Part shown: positions 36,317 to 45,449 of the stretch, piece after piece
How positions within the stretch are numbered: the first letter of the stretch is position 1
Layout: every line of letters begins with the position of its first letter
From: Dryocola sp051297175
GTDB lineage: Bacteria > Pseudomonadota > Gammaproteobacteria > Enterobacterales > Enterobacteriaceae
NCBI RefSeq assembly: GCF_051297175.1
Contig: NZ_JBINNY010000001.1
Coordinates: forward strand, 3,224,001 to 3,288,000
DNA length: 64,000 nt
Direction: 5' to 3'
The notes under the pieces: model-generated
Seen by the model: only the letters and a program-made list of their open reading frames with translations
Database searches by the model: none
What the model was told of the DNA's origin: nothing
Position numbers and translations under genes: made by a program

Positions 36317-36409
36317 GTACTGGCGTGAGTTGGCGAGGTTTTGAACAGCCCGCCCTTACCCACCGGTTCATTCCATCTCACTATTAAGATTTACGAAGGA
36401 TGTAGAAGC

Positions 36410-36634
36410 ATGGAGACGGGTACAGTTAAATGGTTCAATAACGCCAAAGGGTTCGGGTTCATCTGCCCTGAAGGTGGCGGCGAAGACATCTTCGCCCATT
36501 ATTCCACCATCCAGATGGATGGTTACAGAACGCTCAAAGCCGGGCAAGTTGTCAGGTTTGATGTACATCAGGGGCCAAAAGGCAATCACGCCAGTCTAAT
36601 ACTCCCTATTGAAGCGGAAGCGGCGGTCGCTTAA
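36410..36634 (+). CDS. cspD: Cold shock-like protein CspD
   Basis: A 74-residue single-stranded nucleic-acid-binding protein that inhibits replication in stationary or slow growth. It is not cold-induced in E. coli. RNP1 KGFGFICP and RNP2 DIFAHYS are present, with the CspD-type C-terminal tail. The open frame runs 23 codons further upstream, but METGTVKWFNNAKG after AAGGATGTAGAAGC is the family start and gives the E. coli length. Divergent from clpS. In E. coli CspD is degraded by Lon. Confidence 0.97.
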   Translation: METGTVKWFNNAKGFGFICPEGGGEDIFAHYSTIQMDGYRTLKAGQVVRFDVHQGPKGNHASLILPIEAEAAVA

Positions 36635-36666
36635 CCCCTGCATTTTATTGTGTACATCCTCAAGTC

Positions 36667-36696
36667 AAAATGCCAGCCCTTACGGCTGGCATTTTT
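36667..36696. terminator. Terminator between cspD and macB
   Basis: A perfect 12-bp stem AAAATGCCAGCC/GGCTGGCATTTT, T-rich on both sides, between convergent genes. Confidence 0.9.
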
Positions 36697-36717
36697 ATCG
36701 TAAGGTCACCACCATTA

Positions 36718-38664
36718 CTACTCGCGGGCCAGCGCGTCAATAGGATTAAGTCGCGCTGCGTTGCGAGCGGGCAGCCAGCCGAACAGCACGCCGGTCGCCG
36801 TAGAGCAGGCAAATGCGGTAAGCAGCGCCATCGGCGAAAAGCCAATCTGCCAGCCCGGTAAAAACAGCTGCAGCGTAAAGGCAATCAGCAGCGACAGCGA
36901 AATCCCCAGCGCGCCGCCAACCAGACAAACCAGCACGGCCTCAATCAAAAACTGCTGCAGAACGTCGCTTGCGCGCGCGCCGACGGCCATACGAATGCCA
37001 ATCTCTTTCGTGCGCTCCGTTACCGACACCAGCATGATATTCATCACGCCAATCCCACCGACCAGCAGCGAAATAACCGCCACCAGCGTCAGGAACAGCT
37101 GAAGAGTACGTGTGGTCTTTTCAGCCGTTTTCAACAGGCTGTCCATGTTATAGGTGAAAAAATCTTTCTTGCCGTGGCGCAGCTCGAGGATGCGATTAAG
37201 CTGCTGCTCCGCCTCGTGGCTGGCGTATCCGTCTTTGATGCGCACGGTAATCGAGTTGAGCCAGCTCTGCCCCATCACGCGGCTCGCCATGGTGTCGTAC
37301 GGCAGCCAGACGCGCAGCACCTTGCTGCTGCCGAACATCGACTGCTTCTCTTCCGCCACGCCAATCACCGTCGCAGGCATGTTGCCTACCAGAATCACCT
37401 CCCCCACCACGTTGGCTTTATTCGGGAAGAGCTGCCGCTTGCTGTTGCTGTCCAGCACCACCACCTGCGCGCGCCCGGCAAGCTGCTCGTTGTTGAACGC
37501 CGTGCCCTGACTCATCGTCATGCCGTAGACGTTGAAATACTGGCTGTTAACGCCGTTGACGCTCGCGGCCGCATCCACGTTGCCATAGCGCAGGCGCAAA
37601 TTGCTGGAGATAGACGGCGTTGCAGATTCCACCCATGGCTGCCGCTCGATGGCCGCAAGATCGGTATTTTTCAGCGACTGCTGGTACTGCGGGTCGTCGT
37701 CACCGAAGTCTTTACCGGGGTAAATGTCTATGGTGTTGGTACCGATGGCACGGATATCGGCCAGCACAAGCTGCTTGGCCGCATCGCCGACGATGACGAT
37801 CGACACCACCGAGGCGATACCAATAATGATGCCCAGCATCGTTAATAGCGTACGCATCTTGTTGGCGGCGAGCGCCAGCCACGCCATGGCGAACGCCTCG
37901 CGGAAGCTGCTAAAAATCTGCTGCAAAGGCGAAACGCCGGGGCGGGATGAGGTCGCGCCCTTCGCCGCCGACGCCTGCTTCACCGCTGGCGGATTGCTGA
38001 TAATTTCGCCATCGCGGATTTCAATAATGCGCTGCGCCTGGGCCGCCACCAGCGGGTCGTGCGTAACGATAATCACCGTATGCCCCTGCTCGCGCAGCTG
38101 CTTGAGCGTGGCCATCACCTCCTCGCCCGAATGGGTATCGAGCGCCCCGGTCGGCTCGTCGGCGAGGATCACCTGTCCACCGTTCATCAGCGCGCGTGCG
38201 ATACTGACGCGCTGCTGCTGGCCGCCGGAAAGCTGCGAAGGCAGATAGTCCACCCGCTCCGCCAGCCCAAGACGCATTAACAGCGCGCGGGCACGCTGCT
38301 GGCGATAAACCCGCGCCGTGCCGGCATAGACGGCAGGAACTTCGACGTTCTGCGTCGCGTTGAGATGTGACAGCAGGTGGTAACGCTGGAAGATAAACCC
38401 GAAATGCTCGCGGCGCAGGGTCGCCAGCTCGTCGCTCGTCAGCGCCGCAACGTCCACGCCGGCCACGGAATAGCTGCCGCTCGACGGTTTATCGAGGCAG
38501 CCCAGAATATTCATCAGCGTCGATTTACCCGAACCGGATGCGCCAACGATCGCCACCATTTCACCGGCTTCGATGGTAATACTGACGCCCTTGAGCACCT
38601 CAATCTGCTCGTCGCCGGACGGATAGCTTCTGCGAATATCCTTCAGCTCAAGCAGCGCCGTCAT
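36718..38664 (-). CDS. macB: Macrolide/enterotoxin ABC transporter MacB
   Basis: A mechanotransmitting ABC protein of the MacAB-TolC tripartite pump, which moves macrolides, enterotoxin STII and other periplasmic substrates out. At 648 residues (E. coli 648), the ABC domain comes first with GASGSGKST at about 41-49, LSGGQQQRVSIARAL and VILADEPTGALD. It is followed by one membrane helix, a large periplasmic domain and three C-terminal helices. It overlaps macA by four bases (ATGA). Confidence 0.97.
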   Translation of the reverse strand: MTALLELKDIRRSYPSGDEQIEVLKGVSITIEAGEMVAIVGASGSGKSTLMNILGCLDKPSSGSYSVAGVDVAALTSDELATLRREHFGFIFQRYHLLSHLNATQNVEVPAVYAGTARVYRQQRARALLMRLGLAERVDYLPSQLSGGQQQRVSIARALMNGGQVILADEPTGALDTHSGEEVMATLKQLREQGHTVIIVTHDPLVAAQAQRIIEIRDGEIISNPPAVKQASAAKGATSSRPGVSPLQQIFSSFREAFAMAWLALAANKMRTLLTMLGIIIGIASVVSIVIVGDAAKQLVLADIRAIGTNTIDIYPGKDFGDDDPQYQQSLKNTDLAAIERQPWVESATPSISSNLRLRYGNVDAAASVNGVNSQYFNVYGMTMSQGTAFNNEQLAGRAQVVVLDSNSKRQLFPNKANVVGEVILVGNMPATVIGVAEEKQSMFGSSKVLRVWLPYDTMASRVMGQSWLNSITVRIKDGYASHEAEQQLNRILELRHGKKDFFTYNMDSLLKTAEKTTRTLQLFLTLVAVISLLVGGIGVMNIMLVSVTERTKEIGIRMAVGARASDVLQQFLIEAVLVCLVGGALGISLSLLIAFTLQLFLPGWQIGFSPMALLTAFACSTATGVLFGWLPARNAARLNPIDALARE

Positions 38665-39776
38665 TGCGCGCTCCCGGCAGGGATTCCACCGATAACGACT
38701 TCATCCCCTTCTTCCAGCCCGGTCAGCACCTGCACCTGAGTGTCGTTACGCATGCCGATAGTAATTTCGCGCTCGCGCGTTTCGCCGGTGCGCAGCACGG
38801 TAACCTTGTAGCGGTTATCGCCAATCGGTTCGCCCAGCGCCGCCAGCGGAACGGTCAGAACATCCTTTACGCCGCCGAGCTGAATGTGTACCTGCGCGGT
38901 CATTTCCAGACGCAGCACGCCCTGCGGGTTCGGCACTTCGAAACGGGCGTTATAGAAAATAGCGTCGTTGACCTTTTCAGGCGTCGGCAGAATATCCTTC
39001 AGCTTGCCCTCATAGCGCGTGAGCGGGTCGCCCAACACGGTAAACCAGGCTTTCTGGCCCGGCTTGAGGTGGATAACGTCAGCCTCGGAAACCTGCGCTT
39101 TCACCAGCATCGTGCTGAGGTCGGCCAGCGTCAGAATATTAGGCGCCTGCTGGGCGGCGATAACCGTCTGCCCCTGAAGCGTGGTGATGGCCGTCACTTC
39201 ACCGGCCATCGGTGCCACGATGCGCGTGAAGTCGAGGTTCGTTTTCGCGGTATCAAGGGACGCCTGATTACGCTGAATCTGCGCATCGATGGTGCCAATT
39301 TGCGCGAGCTTAACGTCCAAATCCGTGGCTGCGGTATCCAGATCCTGACGGGAAACCGCCTGGGTTTTCGCCAGCGCCTGCTGGCGACTTAGGGTCACCT
39401 GCGCAAGTTTAGCCTGCGCCTGCGCCTGACGACGCTGGGCTCGCAGCTCCATTAACGTCGCTTCCACTTCTTTAATCTGGTTTTGCGCCTGCTCAGGATC
39501 GATAACCCCAAGCAGCTGATCTTTTTTCACCTTGTCGCCAATGTTCACCGACAGCGTTTTCAACTGCCCGCTAACCTGCGCCCCAACGTCAACCTTACGC
39601 AAGGCGTCCAGTTTGCCGGTCGCCAGCACGCTCTGCTCAAGCGAGCTCTTACGCACGATCATGGTCTGATAAGACGGCGTTGGCGCGTTGAGAAATTGCC
39701 ACAGCCAAATCGCCAACATCACGACCAGCAGTAAAAGCAGCCAATAGCGTTTCTTTATCTTTCCCTTAAATATCAT
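38661..39776 (-). CDS. macA: Macrolide efflux periplasmic adaptor MacA
   Basis: The membrane-fusion protein that links MacB to TolC and stimulates its ATPase. The 371 residues (as in E. coli) have an N-terminal membrane anchor (about 9-29), lipoyl halves, a long alpha-hairpin coiled coil (about 90-165) and beta-barrel and membrane-proximal domains. MIFKGKIKKRYW after AGGATACCT fixes the start 14 codons inside the open frame. First gene of macAB. In Salmonella the operon is PhoP-repressed, but I saw no clear PhoP box. Confidence 0.96.
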   Translation of the reverse strand: MIFKGKIKKRYWLLLLLVVMLAIWLWQFLNAPTPSYQTMIVRKSSLEQSVLATGKLDALRKVDVGAQVSGQLKTLSVNIGDKVKKDQLLGVIDPEQAQNQIKEVEATLMELRAQRRQAQAQAKLAQVTLSRQQALAKTQAVSRQDLDTAATDLDVKLAQIGTIDAQIQRNQASLDTAKTNLDFTRIVAPMAGEVTAITTLQGQTVIAAQQAPNILTLADLSTMLVKAQVSEADVIHLKPGQKAWFTVLGDPLTRYEGKLKDILPTPEKVNDAIFYNARFEVPNPQGVLRLEMTAQVHIQLGGVKDVLTVPLAALGEPIGDNRYKVTVLRTGETREREITIGMRNDTQVQVLTGLEEGDEVVIGGIPAGSAQ

Positions 39777-39914
39777 AGGTATCCTGAAAAAATGCACGGT
39801 TAAACAAAGTGTCAACAAACGTAAAATTCACGGCGTGGGGGTCAGCCTGATTGAACTTATGTTGAGGTTACGAATGGTGAAATATCCCTCTCCATCGTGA
39901 ACCGAGAATTTATT

Positions 39915-40862
39915 ATGTCGCAGATTGCCGTAAACCAACTGACAACAACAACGCCTAACAGCGGCTGGCAACTGTTTCTTTCATTAGCAAAGGGACTGCA
40001 GCAGCCCGGCGACGCGTGGCGCAATACGAGCTATCGCCGTAAGTTTATGCTTCGCTCTCTGGCCTCGCCTTTTACCACGGGCCGACTTCTGTCAACGCTC
40101 GCCCGTCAGCCGCTGCTCGACGAGCTGCTCCGCGTGCAGCCGGGCTTGCCCTGCCGCCTGCATCGCCCTTACCTGACGGCGAATTTTAACCGCAAGGATA
40201 CACTGGATGCATTGTGTTTCCATTATCAAACGCTGATCCGTACCCTGCCAGAAATGGTACTGCGCCGCCATCTTTCGGCGAGCGGCGCGCGCCTTGCGCA
40301 GCTCGAGGGCAAAGACGGCTCGCGCTACTTCATCGATTTATGCGCCATGGCCAATCTGGATAAAGAAGGCGAAGCGACGGTTATCATGCTCAACGAGGAG
40401 GGCACGATTCTGGCGGAGCTGACCTTTACCCTCTGCCAGCATCGGGGCCAATCAACGCTGTTTATCGGCGGCCTGCAGGGCGCAAAATCCTGGGTGCCGC
40501 ACGAGGCGATCCAGAGCGCAACCAAAGCCTGCCACGGCCTGTTCCCGAAACGCCTGGTGCTGGAAGCCGTCTGCATGCTGGCCCAGCATTTCGAAGTGCA
40601 GCAGATTTTGGCGGTCAGCAACGGCGCGCATATTTACCGCTGCTGGCGCTACCACAAGAAGAAAAAAGGCAAGCTGCATGCGGATTACGACAGCTTCTGG
40701 CAGTCGATGAACGGCGTGCTGCTGGCCGACGGCTATTTCAAAATGCCCAACGAGGTGGCGCGCAAGCCGCTTGAAGAGATCGCCAGCAAAAAGCGCGCCG
40801 AATACCGCCGCCGCTACGCGCTGCTCGACGGTATGGCCGAGCACGTCAACGCCCAGTTCTAA
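39915..40862 (+). CDS. ybjX: DUF535 (VirK/YbjX family) protein
   Basis: About 315 residues of the VirK/YbjX family. Members in Salmonella and Shigella are linked to resistance to cationic peptides and to virulence protein export, but no biochemical activity is established. No signal peptide or membrane segment is evident. I chose ATG at 39915 (MSQIAVNQ) with a weak GAG site. A GTG six codons upstream has no ribosome-binding site. It is divergent from macA, another envelope-stress gene, and its stop overlaps the convergent ybjD stop by four bases. Confidence 0.87.
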   Translation: MSQIAVNQLTTTTPNSGWQLFLSLAKGLQQPGDAWRNTSYRRKFMLRSLASPFTTGRLLSTLARQPLLDELLRVQPGLPCRLHRPYLTANFNRKDTLDALCFHYQTLIRTLPEMVLRRHLSASGARLAQLEGKDGSRYFIDLCAMANLDKEGEATVIMLNEEGTILAELTFTLCQHRGQSTLFIGGLQGAKSWVPHEAIQSATKACHGLFPKRLVLEAVCMLAQHFEVQQILAVSNGAHIYRCWRYHKKKKGKLHADYDSFWQSMNGVLLADGYFKMPNEVARKPLEEIASKKRAEYRRRYALLDGMAEHVNAQF

Positions 40863-42514
40863 TCCGCCCGGCCTCGCGCCAGCCACAGCACGCGCGAGAA
40901 CATCTTGCGTAAAAGCGAAGGGACGGCCTCGACTCCGCGCCGTCCCGCCTCCATCGCCACCTCAATCGCCAGGTCAGGCTTAGAGGATCGGTGAATCGCC
41001 TTCACAATCACGCGGCGCATGTTCATCGGTACGTTTTCGGGGATCTGCGCCACGCGATGGTAAACGTCCGCGAACCCCTGCCGGTACATGAAATGTTCCA
41101 TGTCCATTGCCGGTAGCGCGGTTAAATGCTCGCGCTCCTGATCCTTGTCGTTATCCAGCAGCCCGCGCACGGTGGCGGCGTATTTTTTACCCGCCTCGTC
41201 ACCGTCAACCAGCACGTGCCACTGAATGCCCATTCTGCGGGCGAACTTGATAAGCGGCTTGAGGCCCGACTGCGCGAACTCGATAACCTTCACGCCCTCG
41301 GCGTCGAAATGGTGGCCGCACTGGCGCGCGAGCTCGTTCATCACCCACACCTCGGTTTCTCCCTCCACCAGCAGCCAGCATCGCGCAAAAAGCGACGAGG
41401 CGCGGTTAAAGCGAATATGAAAGGCGATACGGCGGCTGTCTTCCGCGTTCATACCGCCGGGGCCAAGCCGCCAGGCGGCAACCTTAGAAGATTCGCGCAC
41501 CAGGCGGCAGACGTGTTCGACGGGCGTCAGCGACAGCAGCTCGCCGGAGTTGGTGGTGGTGATTTTTTGCAGCGGCAGCAGGTTAAGCAGATGCCAGGCG
41601 ACGGACAGCATAATGGGGTGCAGCCGCGTTTCCGGGTCTTCGACCAGCAGCAGCGGGCGGGCGTCCTTATCCAGCCTCACCGCGCCTTTTGCCTGTAACA
41701 GGGTGGAAAACATGCCCAGCAGAATCATGCGGTGGGTGCGGCTGTTGGGCTTGTCGATCATCCGGTTGATGACGTCGAGATAGCGCCAGCTGCGCTGTTC
41801 GTCACTGGAGCGGCGGCGCATCAGGCGCTGATGCGCCACGGCCCCCTGCTCCGAAAAATAGTGTTCCAGCAGCTGCACCATGGCGGAAAGCCCCTGGCGC
41901 AGCTGGGAATCGGTAAGGTTTTGCGGGCGTGACACCAGCTCACGGGCGAGGAAATCGAGCTGGCGGGCCGTCATTTCCGTTTCCGGCATGTCCGGAATGT
42001 TGCCGTTGCGCAGGCGGCGCATAAAGCGCGCGTCCCGCAGCCGCAGAACCGGATTCAGGCGGGTAATCTGCCGGGCAACGGCGTCGATATCGTCCAATTC
42101 AACGGGTCGCCCCAAATCGTTGAGGAAGCTGCGCAGCGTCAGCACCGTTCCGTCCTCCGCCATTTCACCTTCCAGACGGTACATAATGCGATGATAGCCG
42201 TCGCTGCCCTCTATCCAAACCGGGGCGAGGCTGCGATAGCGGCGTCCAAGATGGTGGCCCGGAGCCGCTTCGCGGAAGGTCAGCACGATATGGAGATGGT
42301 GCTCGCGCCCGGGCATATCGCCCGGTGGGAAGTAAAAATCTTCCCGGTTAAAATGATAGAGAGACTCGTGCGGCGAAAGCAGCAGCGTCAGGGCGTCCAG
42401 CAGGCTCGATTTACCCCAGGCGTTTTCACCGATGAGCACGTTGTTTTGCTCAAGCATCAACGACAGTCGATTAATGCCACGAAATCCGACGACTTCTACT
42501 CGTTCGAGAAACAT
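40859..42514 (-). CDS. ybjD: OLD-family ATPase/Toprim endonuclease-like protein YbjD
   Basis: A 551-residue protein with an N-terminal ABC-type ATPase head (Walker A GENAWGKS at 29-36, later Walker B-like LLLVEDPETRLHP) and a C-terminal Toprim domain (LLVEGETE and VDGDEAGKK, the acidic residues for metal binding). This matches the OLD (overcoming lysogenisation defect) nuclease architecture. The E. coli homologue YbjD is a core gene of unknown role. The start is MFLERVEVVGF after CTGGAGGATGT. An alternative 14 codons upstream is less likely. It is divergent from lysO and no UvrD-like or other defence partner is adjacent. Confidence 0.92.
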   Translation of the reverse strand: MFLERVEVVGFRGINRLSLMLEQNNVLIGENAWGKSSLLDALTLLLSPHESLYHFNREDFYFPPGDMPGREHHLHIVLTFREAAPGHHLGRRYRSLAPVWIEGSDGYHRIMYRLEGEMAEDGTVLTLRSFLNDLGRPVELDDIDAVARQITRLNPVLRLRDARFMRRLRNGNIPDMPETEMTARQLDFLARELVSRPQNLTDSQLRQGLSAMVQLLEHYFSEQGAVAHQRLMRRRSSDEQRSWRYLDVINRMIDKPNSRTHRMILLGMFSTLLQAKGAVRLDKDARPLLLVEDPETRLHPIMLSVAWHLLNLLPLQKITTTNSGELLSLTPVEHVCRLVRESSKVAAWRLGPGGMNAEDSRRIAFHIRFNRASSLFARCWLLVEGETEVWVMNELARQCGHHFDAEGVKVIEFAQSGLKPLIKFARRMGIQWHVLVDGDEAGKKYAATVRGLLDNDKDQEREHLTALPAMDMEHFMYRQGFADVYHRVAQIPENVPMNMRRVIVKAIHRSSKPDLAIEVAMEAGRRGVEAVPSLLRKMFSRVLWLARGRAD

Positions 42515-42744
42515 ACATCCTCCAGAGAAACGTGCTGCCTGTCCTTTAGGAGCCATGGCTGGCTTTTAAACGAGTATAGCGGGAAGAAACTTGAGATCGT
42601 AGGAACTTACGTCGCAGAACCTGCTCTGAGATCTGCCCGCCCCTTTGCATAAAAACCCCAATATTTCGGAACTTTACTCACTCTCTTTCTTTGGGTAGTG
42701 TGACACGTGCCGTTTTTATTATTAGCTCAAGGATTTTGCGCCTC

Positions 42745-43644
42745 ATGTTTTCGGGATTATTAATTATCTTAGTGCCGCTCGTCGTCGGCTACCTTATACC
42801 CCTACAGCAAGCCAGCCTTTTAAAACTCATCAACCGCCTGCTTAGCTGGATTGTGTATGTGATCCTGTTTTTCATGGGCATTAGCCTCGCGTTTCTCGAC
42901 AACCTTGCGAGCAACCTGCTGGCGATATTCCACTACTCTGCGGTGAGCGTGGTGATTATCCTGCTGTGCAACGCCGCGGCGCTTTTATGGCTGGAGCGCT
43001 CGCGCCCGTGGCATCACGCCCACCGGCAGGAAAAGCTGCCGTCGCGTATCGCTATGGCGCTTGAATCCCTGAAGCTCTGCTTTGTGGTGGTCGCGGGCTT
43101 CCTGCTTGGCTTAACCGGCTGGGCGTTTCTGCAACACGCTACCGAAGCCAGCGAATACACGCTGATTTTCCTCCTGCTGCTGGTCGGTATTCAGCTGCGT
43201 AACAGCGGCATGACGCTCAGGCAAATCGTCCTCAACCGTCGCGGCATGATTATCGCCGTGGTCGTGGTGATGAGCTCGATGGTCGCCGGGGTGATTAACG
43301 CCTTTGTCCTCGACCTGCCGATCAAAACCGGGCTGGCGATGGCCTCGGGCTTCGGCTGGTACTCGCTCTCCGGCATCCTGATGACCGAATCCTACGGGCC
43401 GGTGATCGGCAGCGCGACCTTCTTTAATGACTTAATACGCGAGCTGCTGGCGATTATGCTGATCCCAGGCCTGGTAGCGAAAAGCCGCTCTACCGCGCTT
43501 GGCCTGTGTGGCGCGACGTCCATGGACTTCACCCTGCCGGTATTGCAGCGCAGCGGCGGGCTGGAAATTGTCCCGGCGGCCATCGTACACGGCTTTATTC
43601 TTAGCCTGCTCACCCCGCTGCTGATGGCATTCTTCGCCTCCTGA
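42745..43644 (+). CDS. lysO: L-lysine exporter LysO
   Basis: A 299-residue inner-membrane protein (E. coli YbjE 299) with about eight hydrophobic helices and the duplicated DUF340 family pattern. It exports lysine and thialysine. In E. coli it is controlled by ArgP and repressed by lysine. The open frame begins 18 codons upstream; MFSGLLIILVPL is the family start, with AAGGA rather far upstream (about 12 bases). Followed by a hairpin at 43651-43676. Confidence 0.93.
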   Translation: MFSGLLIILVPLVVGYLIPLQQASLLKLINRLLSWIVYVILFFMGISLAFLDNLASNLLAIFHYSAVSVVIILLCNAAALLWLERSRPWHHAHRQEKLPSRIAMALESLKLCFVVVAGFLLGLTGWAFLQHATEASEYTLIFLLLLVGIQLRNSGMTLRQIVLNRRGMIIAVVVVMSSMVAGVINAFVLDLPIKTGLAMASGFGWYSLSGILMTESYGPVIGSATFFNDLIRELLAIMLIPGLVAKSRSTALGLCGATSMDFTLPVLQRSGGLEIVPAAIVHGFILSLLTPLLMAFFAS

Positions 43645-43650
43645 TACCCC

Positions 43651-43676
43651 GTTGGCGGTAGGCTACTGCCGCCAAC
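43651..43676 (+). terminator. Hairpin after lysO
   Basis: GTTGGCGG/CCGCCAAC stem seven bases past the lysO stop, without a U-run. Possible 3' end of the lysO transcript. Confidence 0.5.
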
Positions 43677-43677
43677 C

Positions 43678-43691
43678 TTGCGCTAAATCAA
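43678..43691 (+). promoter_or_regulatory. Possible FNR site for hcp-hcr
   Basis: TTGCG-CTAA-ATCAA, with one good half-site and one degraded, about 100 bases before hcp. An upstream FNR site at about -72 is known for E. coli hcp, which fits the position. Confidence 0.5.
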
Positions 43692-43750
43692 TCTCCCTCT
43701 AAGTTGCGGTAAAAAACCCTTTTCTCACGCTGGCACGAGGCATAACCTTA

Positions 43751-43774
43751 AACATGTATATTAAATATAACTTT
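43751..43774 (+). promoter_or_regulatory. NsrR-type operator at the hcp promoter
   Basis: Two inverted half-sites, AACATGTATATT and AAATATAACTTT, resemble the NsrR pattern (AANATGYATTT). They overlap a TATATT -10-like element (43757-43762) and lie just before the AAAAGG ribosome-binding site. NsrR represses hcp in E. coli unless nitric oxide is present. Confidence 0.6.
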
Positions 43775-43787
43775 AAAAGGTACGATC

Positions 43788-45440
43788 ATGTTTTGTGTGC
43801 AATGTGAACAAACAATCCGCACCCCAGCGGGCAACGGCTGCTCTTACGCGCAGGGGATGTGTGGCAAAACTGCCGAAACTTCCGACCTCCAGGACCTGCT
43901 GATTGCAACCCTGCAGGGGTTGTCCGCCTGGGCCGTGGCGGCTCGCGCTGCCGGCATTATCGACCACGAAGTGGACAGCTTCGCGCCGCGCGCGTTCTTC
44001 TCCACGCTCACCAACGTTAATTTCGACTCCCCGCGCATCGTGGGCTACGCGCGTGATGCCATCGCACTGCGCGAAAGCCTGAAGGCGCGCACGCTGGCGG
44101 TCAATCCAGATACGGTCGTCGACAGCCCAATGGCCGAACTGCAGCTGGCGAGCGACGACCTGGGCGATTTACAGCGCCAGGCGGCAGACTTTGCGCCAAA
44201 CCGCGATAAGGCCGACATCGGCGAAGATATACTCGGCCTGCGCCTGCTGTGCCTGTATGGCCTAAAGGGCGCTGCGGCCTACATGGAGCACGCCCACGTG
44301 CTGGGCCAGTACGATGAGGACATTTACGCCCAGTACCACAAAATCATGGCGTGGCTCGGCACCTGGCCTGCGGACATGGGCGCGCTGCTCGACTGTTCTA
44401 TGGAAATCGGCCAGATGAACTTCAAGGTGATGAGCATTCTCGACCACGGCGAAACCACCAAATACGGCCATCCAACGCCTGCGCAGGTCAACGTGCGCCC
44501 GGTCGCGGGTAAATGCATCCTGATTTCCGGCCACGACCTGAAAGACCTCTACAACCTGCTGGAGCAAACCGAAGGCACCGGTGTAAACGTCTTCACCCAC
44601 GGCGAAATGCTGCCCGCGCACGGCTATCCAGAACTGCGCAAGTTCAAGCATCTGGTCGGAAACTACGGCAGCGGCTGGCAAAACCAGCAGACCGAGTTTG
44701 CCCGCTTCCCGGGCCCGGTGGTGATGACCTCTAACTGCATCATCAACCCTGAAGTCGGCTCCTACGCGGACCGCATCTGGACGCGCAGCATCGTCGGCTG
44801 GCCGGGCGTAAGCCATCTTGAAGGCGACGACTTCACCCCGGTTATTGCCCAGGCACAGATGATGGCGGGCTTCCCGTACAGCGAAATCGAACACCTGATC
44901 ACCGTCGGCTTTGGCCGCCAGACCCTCTTAGGCGCGGCCGATACCCTGATTGACCTGGTGAGCCGTGAAAAACTGCGCCACATCTTCCTGGTGGGCGGAT
45001 GCGACGGCGAACGCGGCGAGCGTAGCTACTTCACCGACTTCGCAACCAGCGTGCCGAAAGACTGCCTGATCCTGACGCTGGCCTGCGGCAAATACCGCTT
45101 CAACAAGCTGGACTTCGGCGATATCGAAGGCCTGCCGCGCCTGGTGGACGCCGGGCAGTGTAACGATGCCTACTCGGCGATTATTCTTGCGGTCACGCTC
45201 GCAGAAAAACTCGGCTGCGGCGTTAACGACCTGCCGTTGAGCCTTGTGCTTTCCTGGTTTGAGCAAAAGGCGATTGTTATCCTGCTGACCCTGCTGTCGC
45301 TGGGCGTGACCAACATCGCCACCGGCCCAACCGCGCCGGGCTTCCTGACGCCGAACCTGCTCGCCGTCCTCAACGAGAAATTTGGCCTACGCGCCATTAC
45401 CACCGTTGAAGAAGACATTAAACAGCTGATGAGCGCGTAA
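43788..45440 (+). CDS. hcp: Hydroxylamine reductase / hybrid-cluster protein
   Basis: A 550-residue class I hybrid-cluster protein. It is a high-affinity nitric oxide reductase in E. coli and also acts in protein S-nitrosylation. Cys-3, Cys-6, Cys-18 and Cys-25 at the N-terminus bind the [4Fe-4S] (or [2Fe-2S]) cluster, and downstream motifs include VGGCDG, LACGKYRFNKL and AGQCNDAYSA for the hybrid 4Fe-2S-2O cluster. It is nine bases upstream of its reductase hcr. Confidence 0.98.
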   Translation: MFCVQCEQTIRTPAGNGCSYAQGMCGKTAETSDLQDLLIATLQGLSAWAVAARAAGIIDHEVDSFAPRAFFSTLTNVNFDSPRIVGYARDAIALRESLKARTLAVNPDTVVDSPMAELQLASDDLGDLQRQAADFAPNRDKADIGEDILGLRLLCLYGLKGAAAYMEHAHVLGQYDEDIYAQYHKIMAWLGTWPADMGALLDCSMEIGQMNFKVMSILDHGETTKYGHPTPAQVNVRPVAGKCILISGHDLKDLYNLLEQTEGTGVNVFTHGEMLPAHGYPELRKFKHLVGNYGSGWQNQQTEFARFPGPVVMTSNCIINPEVGSYADRIWTRSIVGWPGVSHLEGDDFTPVIAQAQMMAGFPYSEIEHLITVGFGRQTLLGAADTLIDLVSREKLRHIFLVGGCDGERGERSYFTDFATSVPKDCLILTLACGKYRFNKLDFGDIEGLPRLVDAGQCNDAYSAIILAVTLAEKLGCGVNDLPLSLVLSWFEQKAIVILLTLLSLGVTNIATGPTAPGFLTPNLLAVLNEKFGLRAITTVEEDIKQLMSA

Positions 45441-45449
45441 GGAGCCGCC

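Noticed and set aside
36341..36409. Longer CspD with 23 extra N-terminal residues
   Set aside because: The extension lacks a ribosome-binding site and family similarity. The METGTVKWF start has AAGGA upstream and gives the standard 74 residues.
36718..42514. Defence or virulence island (macAB, ybjX, ybjD)
   Set aside because: All genes are in the same order as in the E. coli core genome. No integrase, repeats or clear base-composition shift mark an island.
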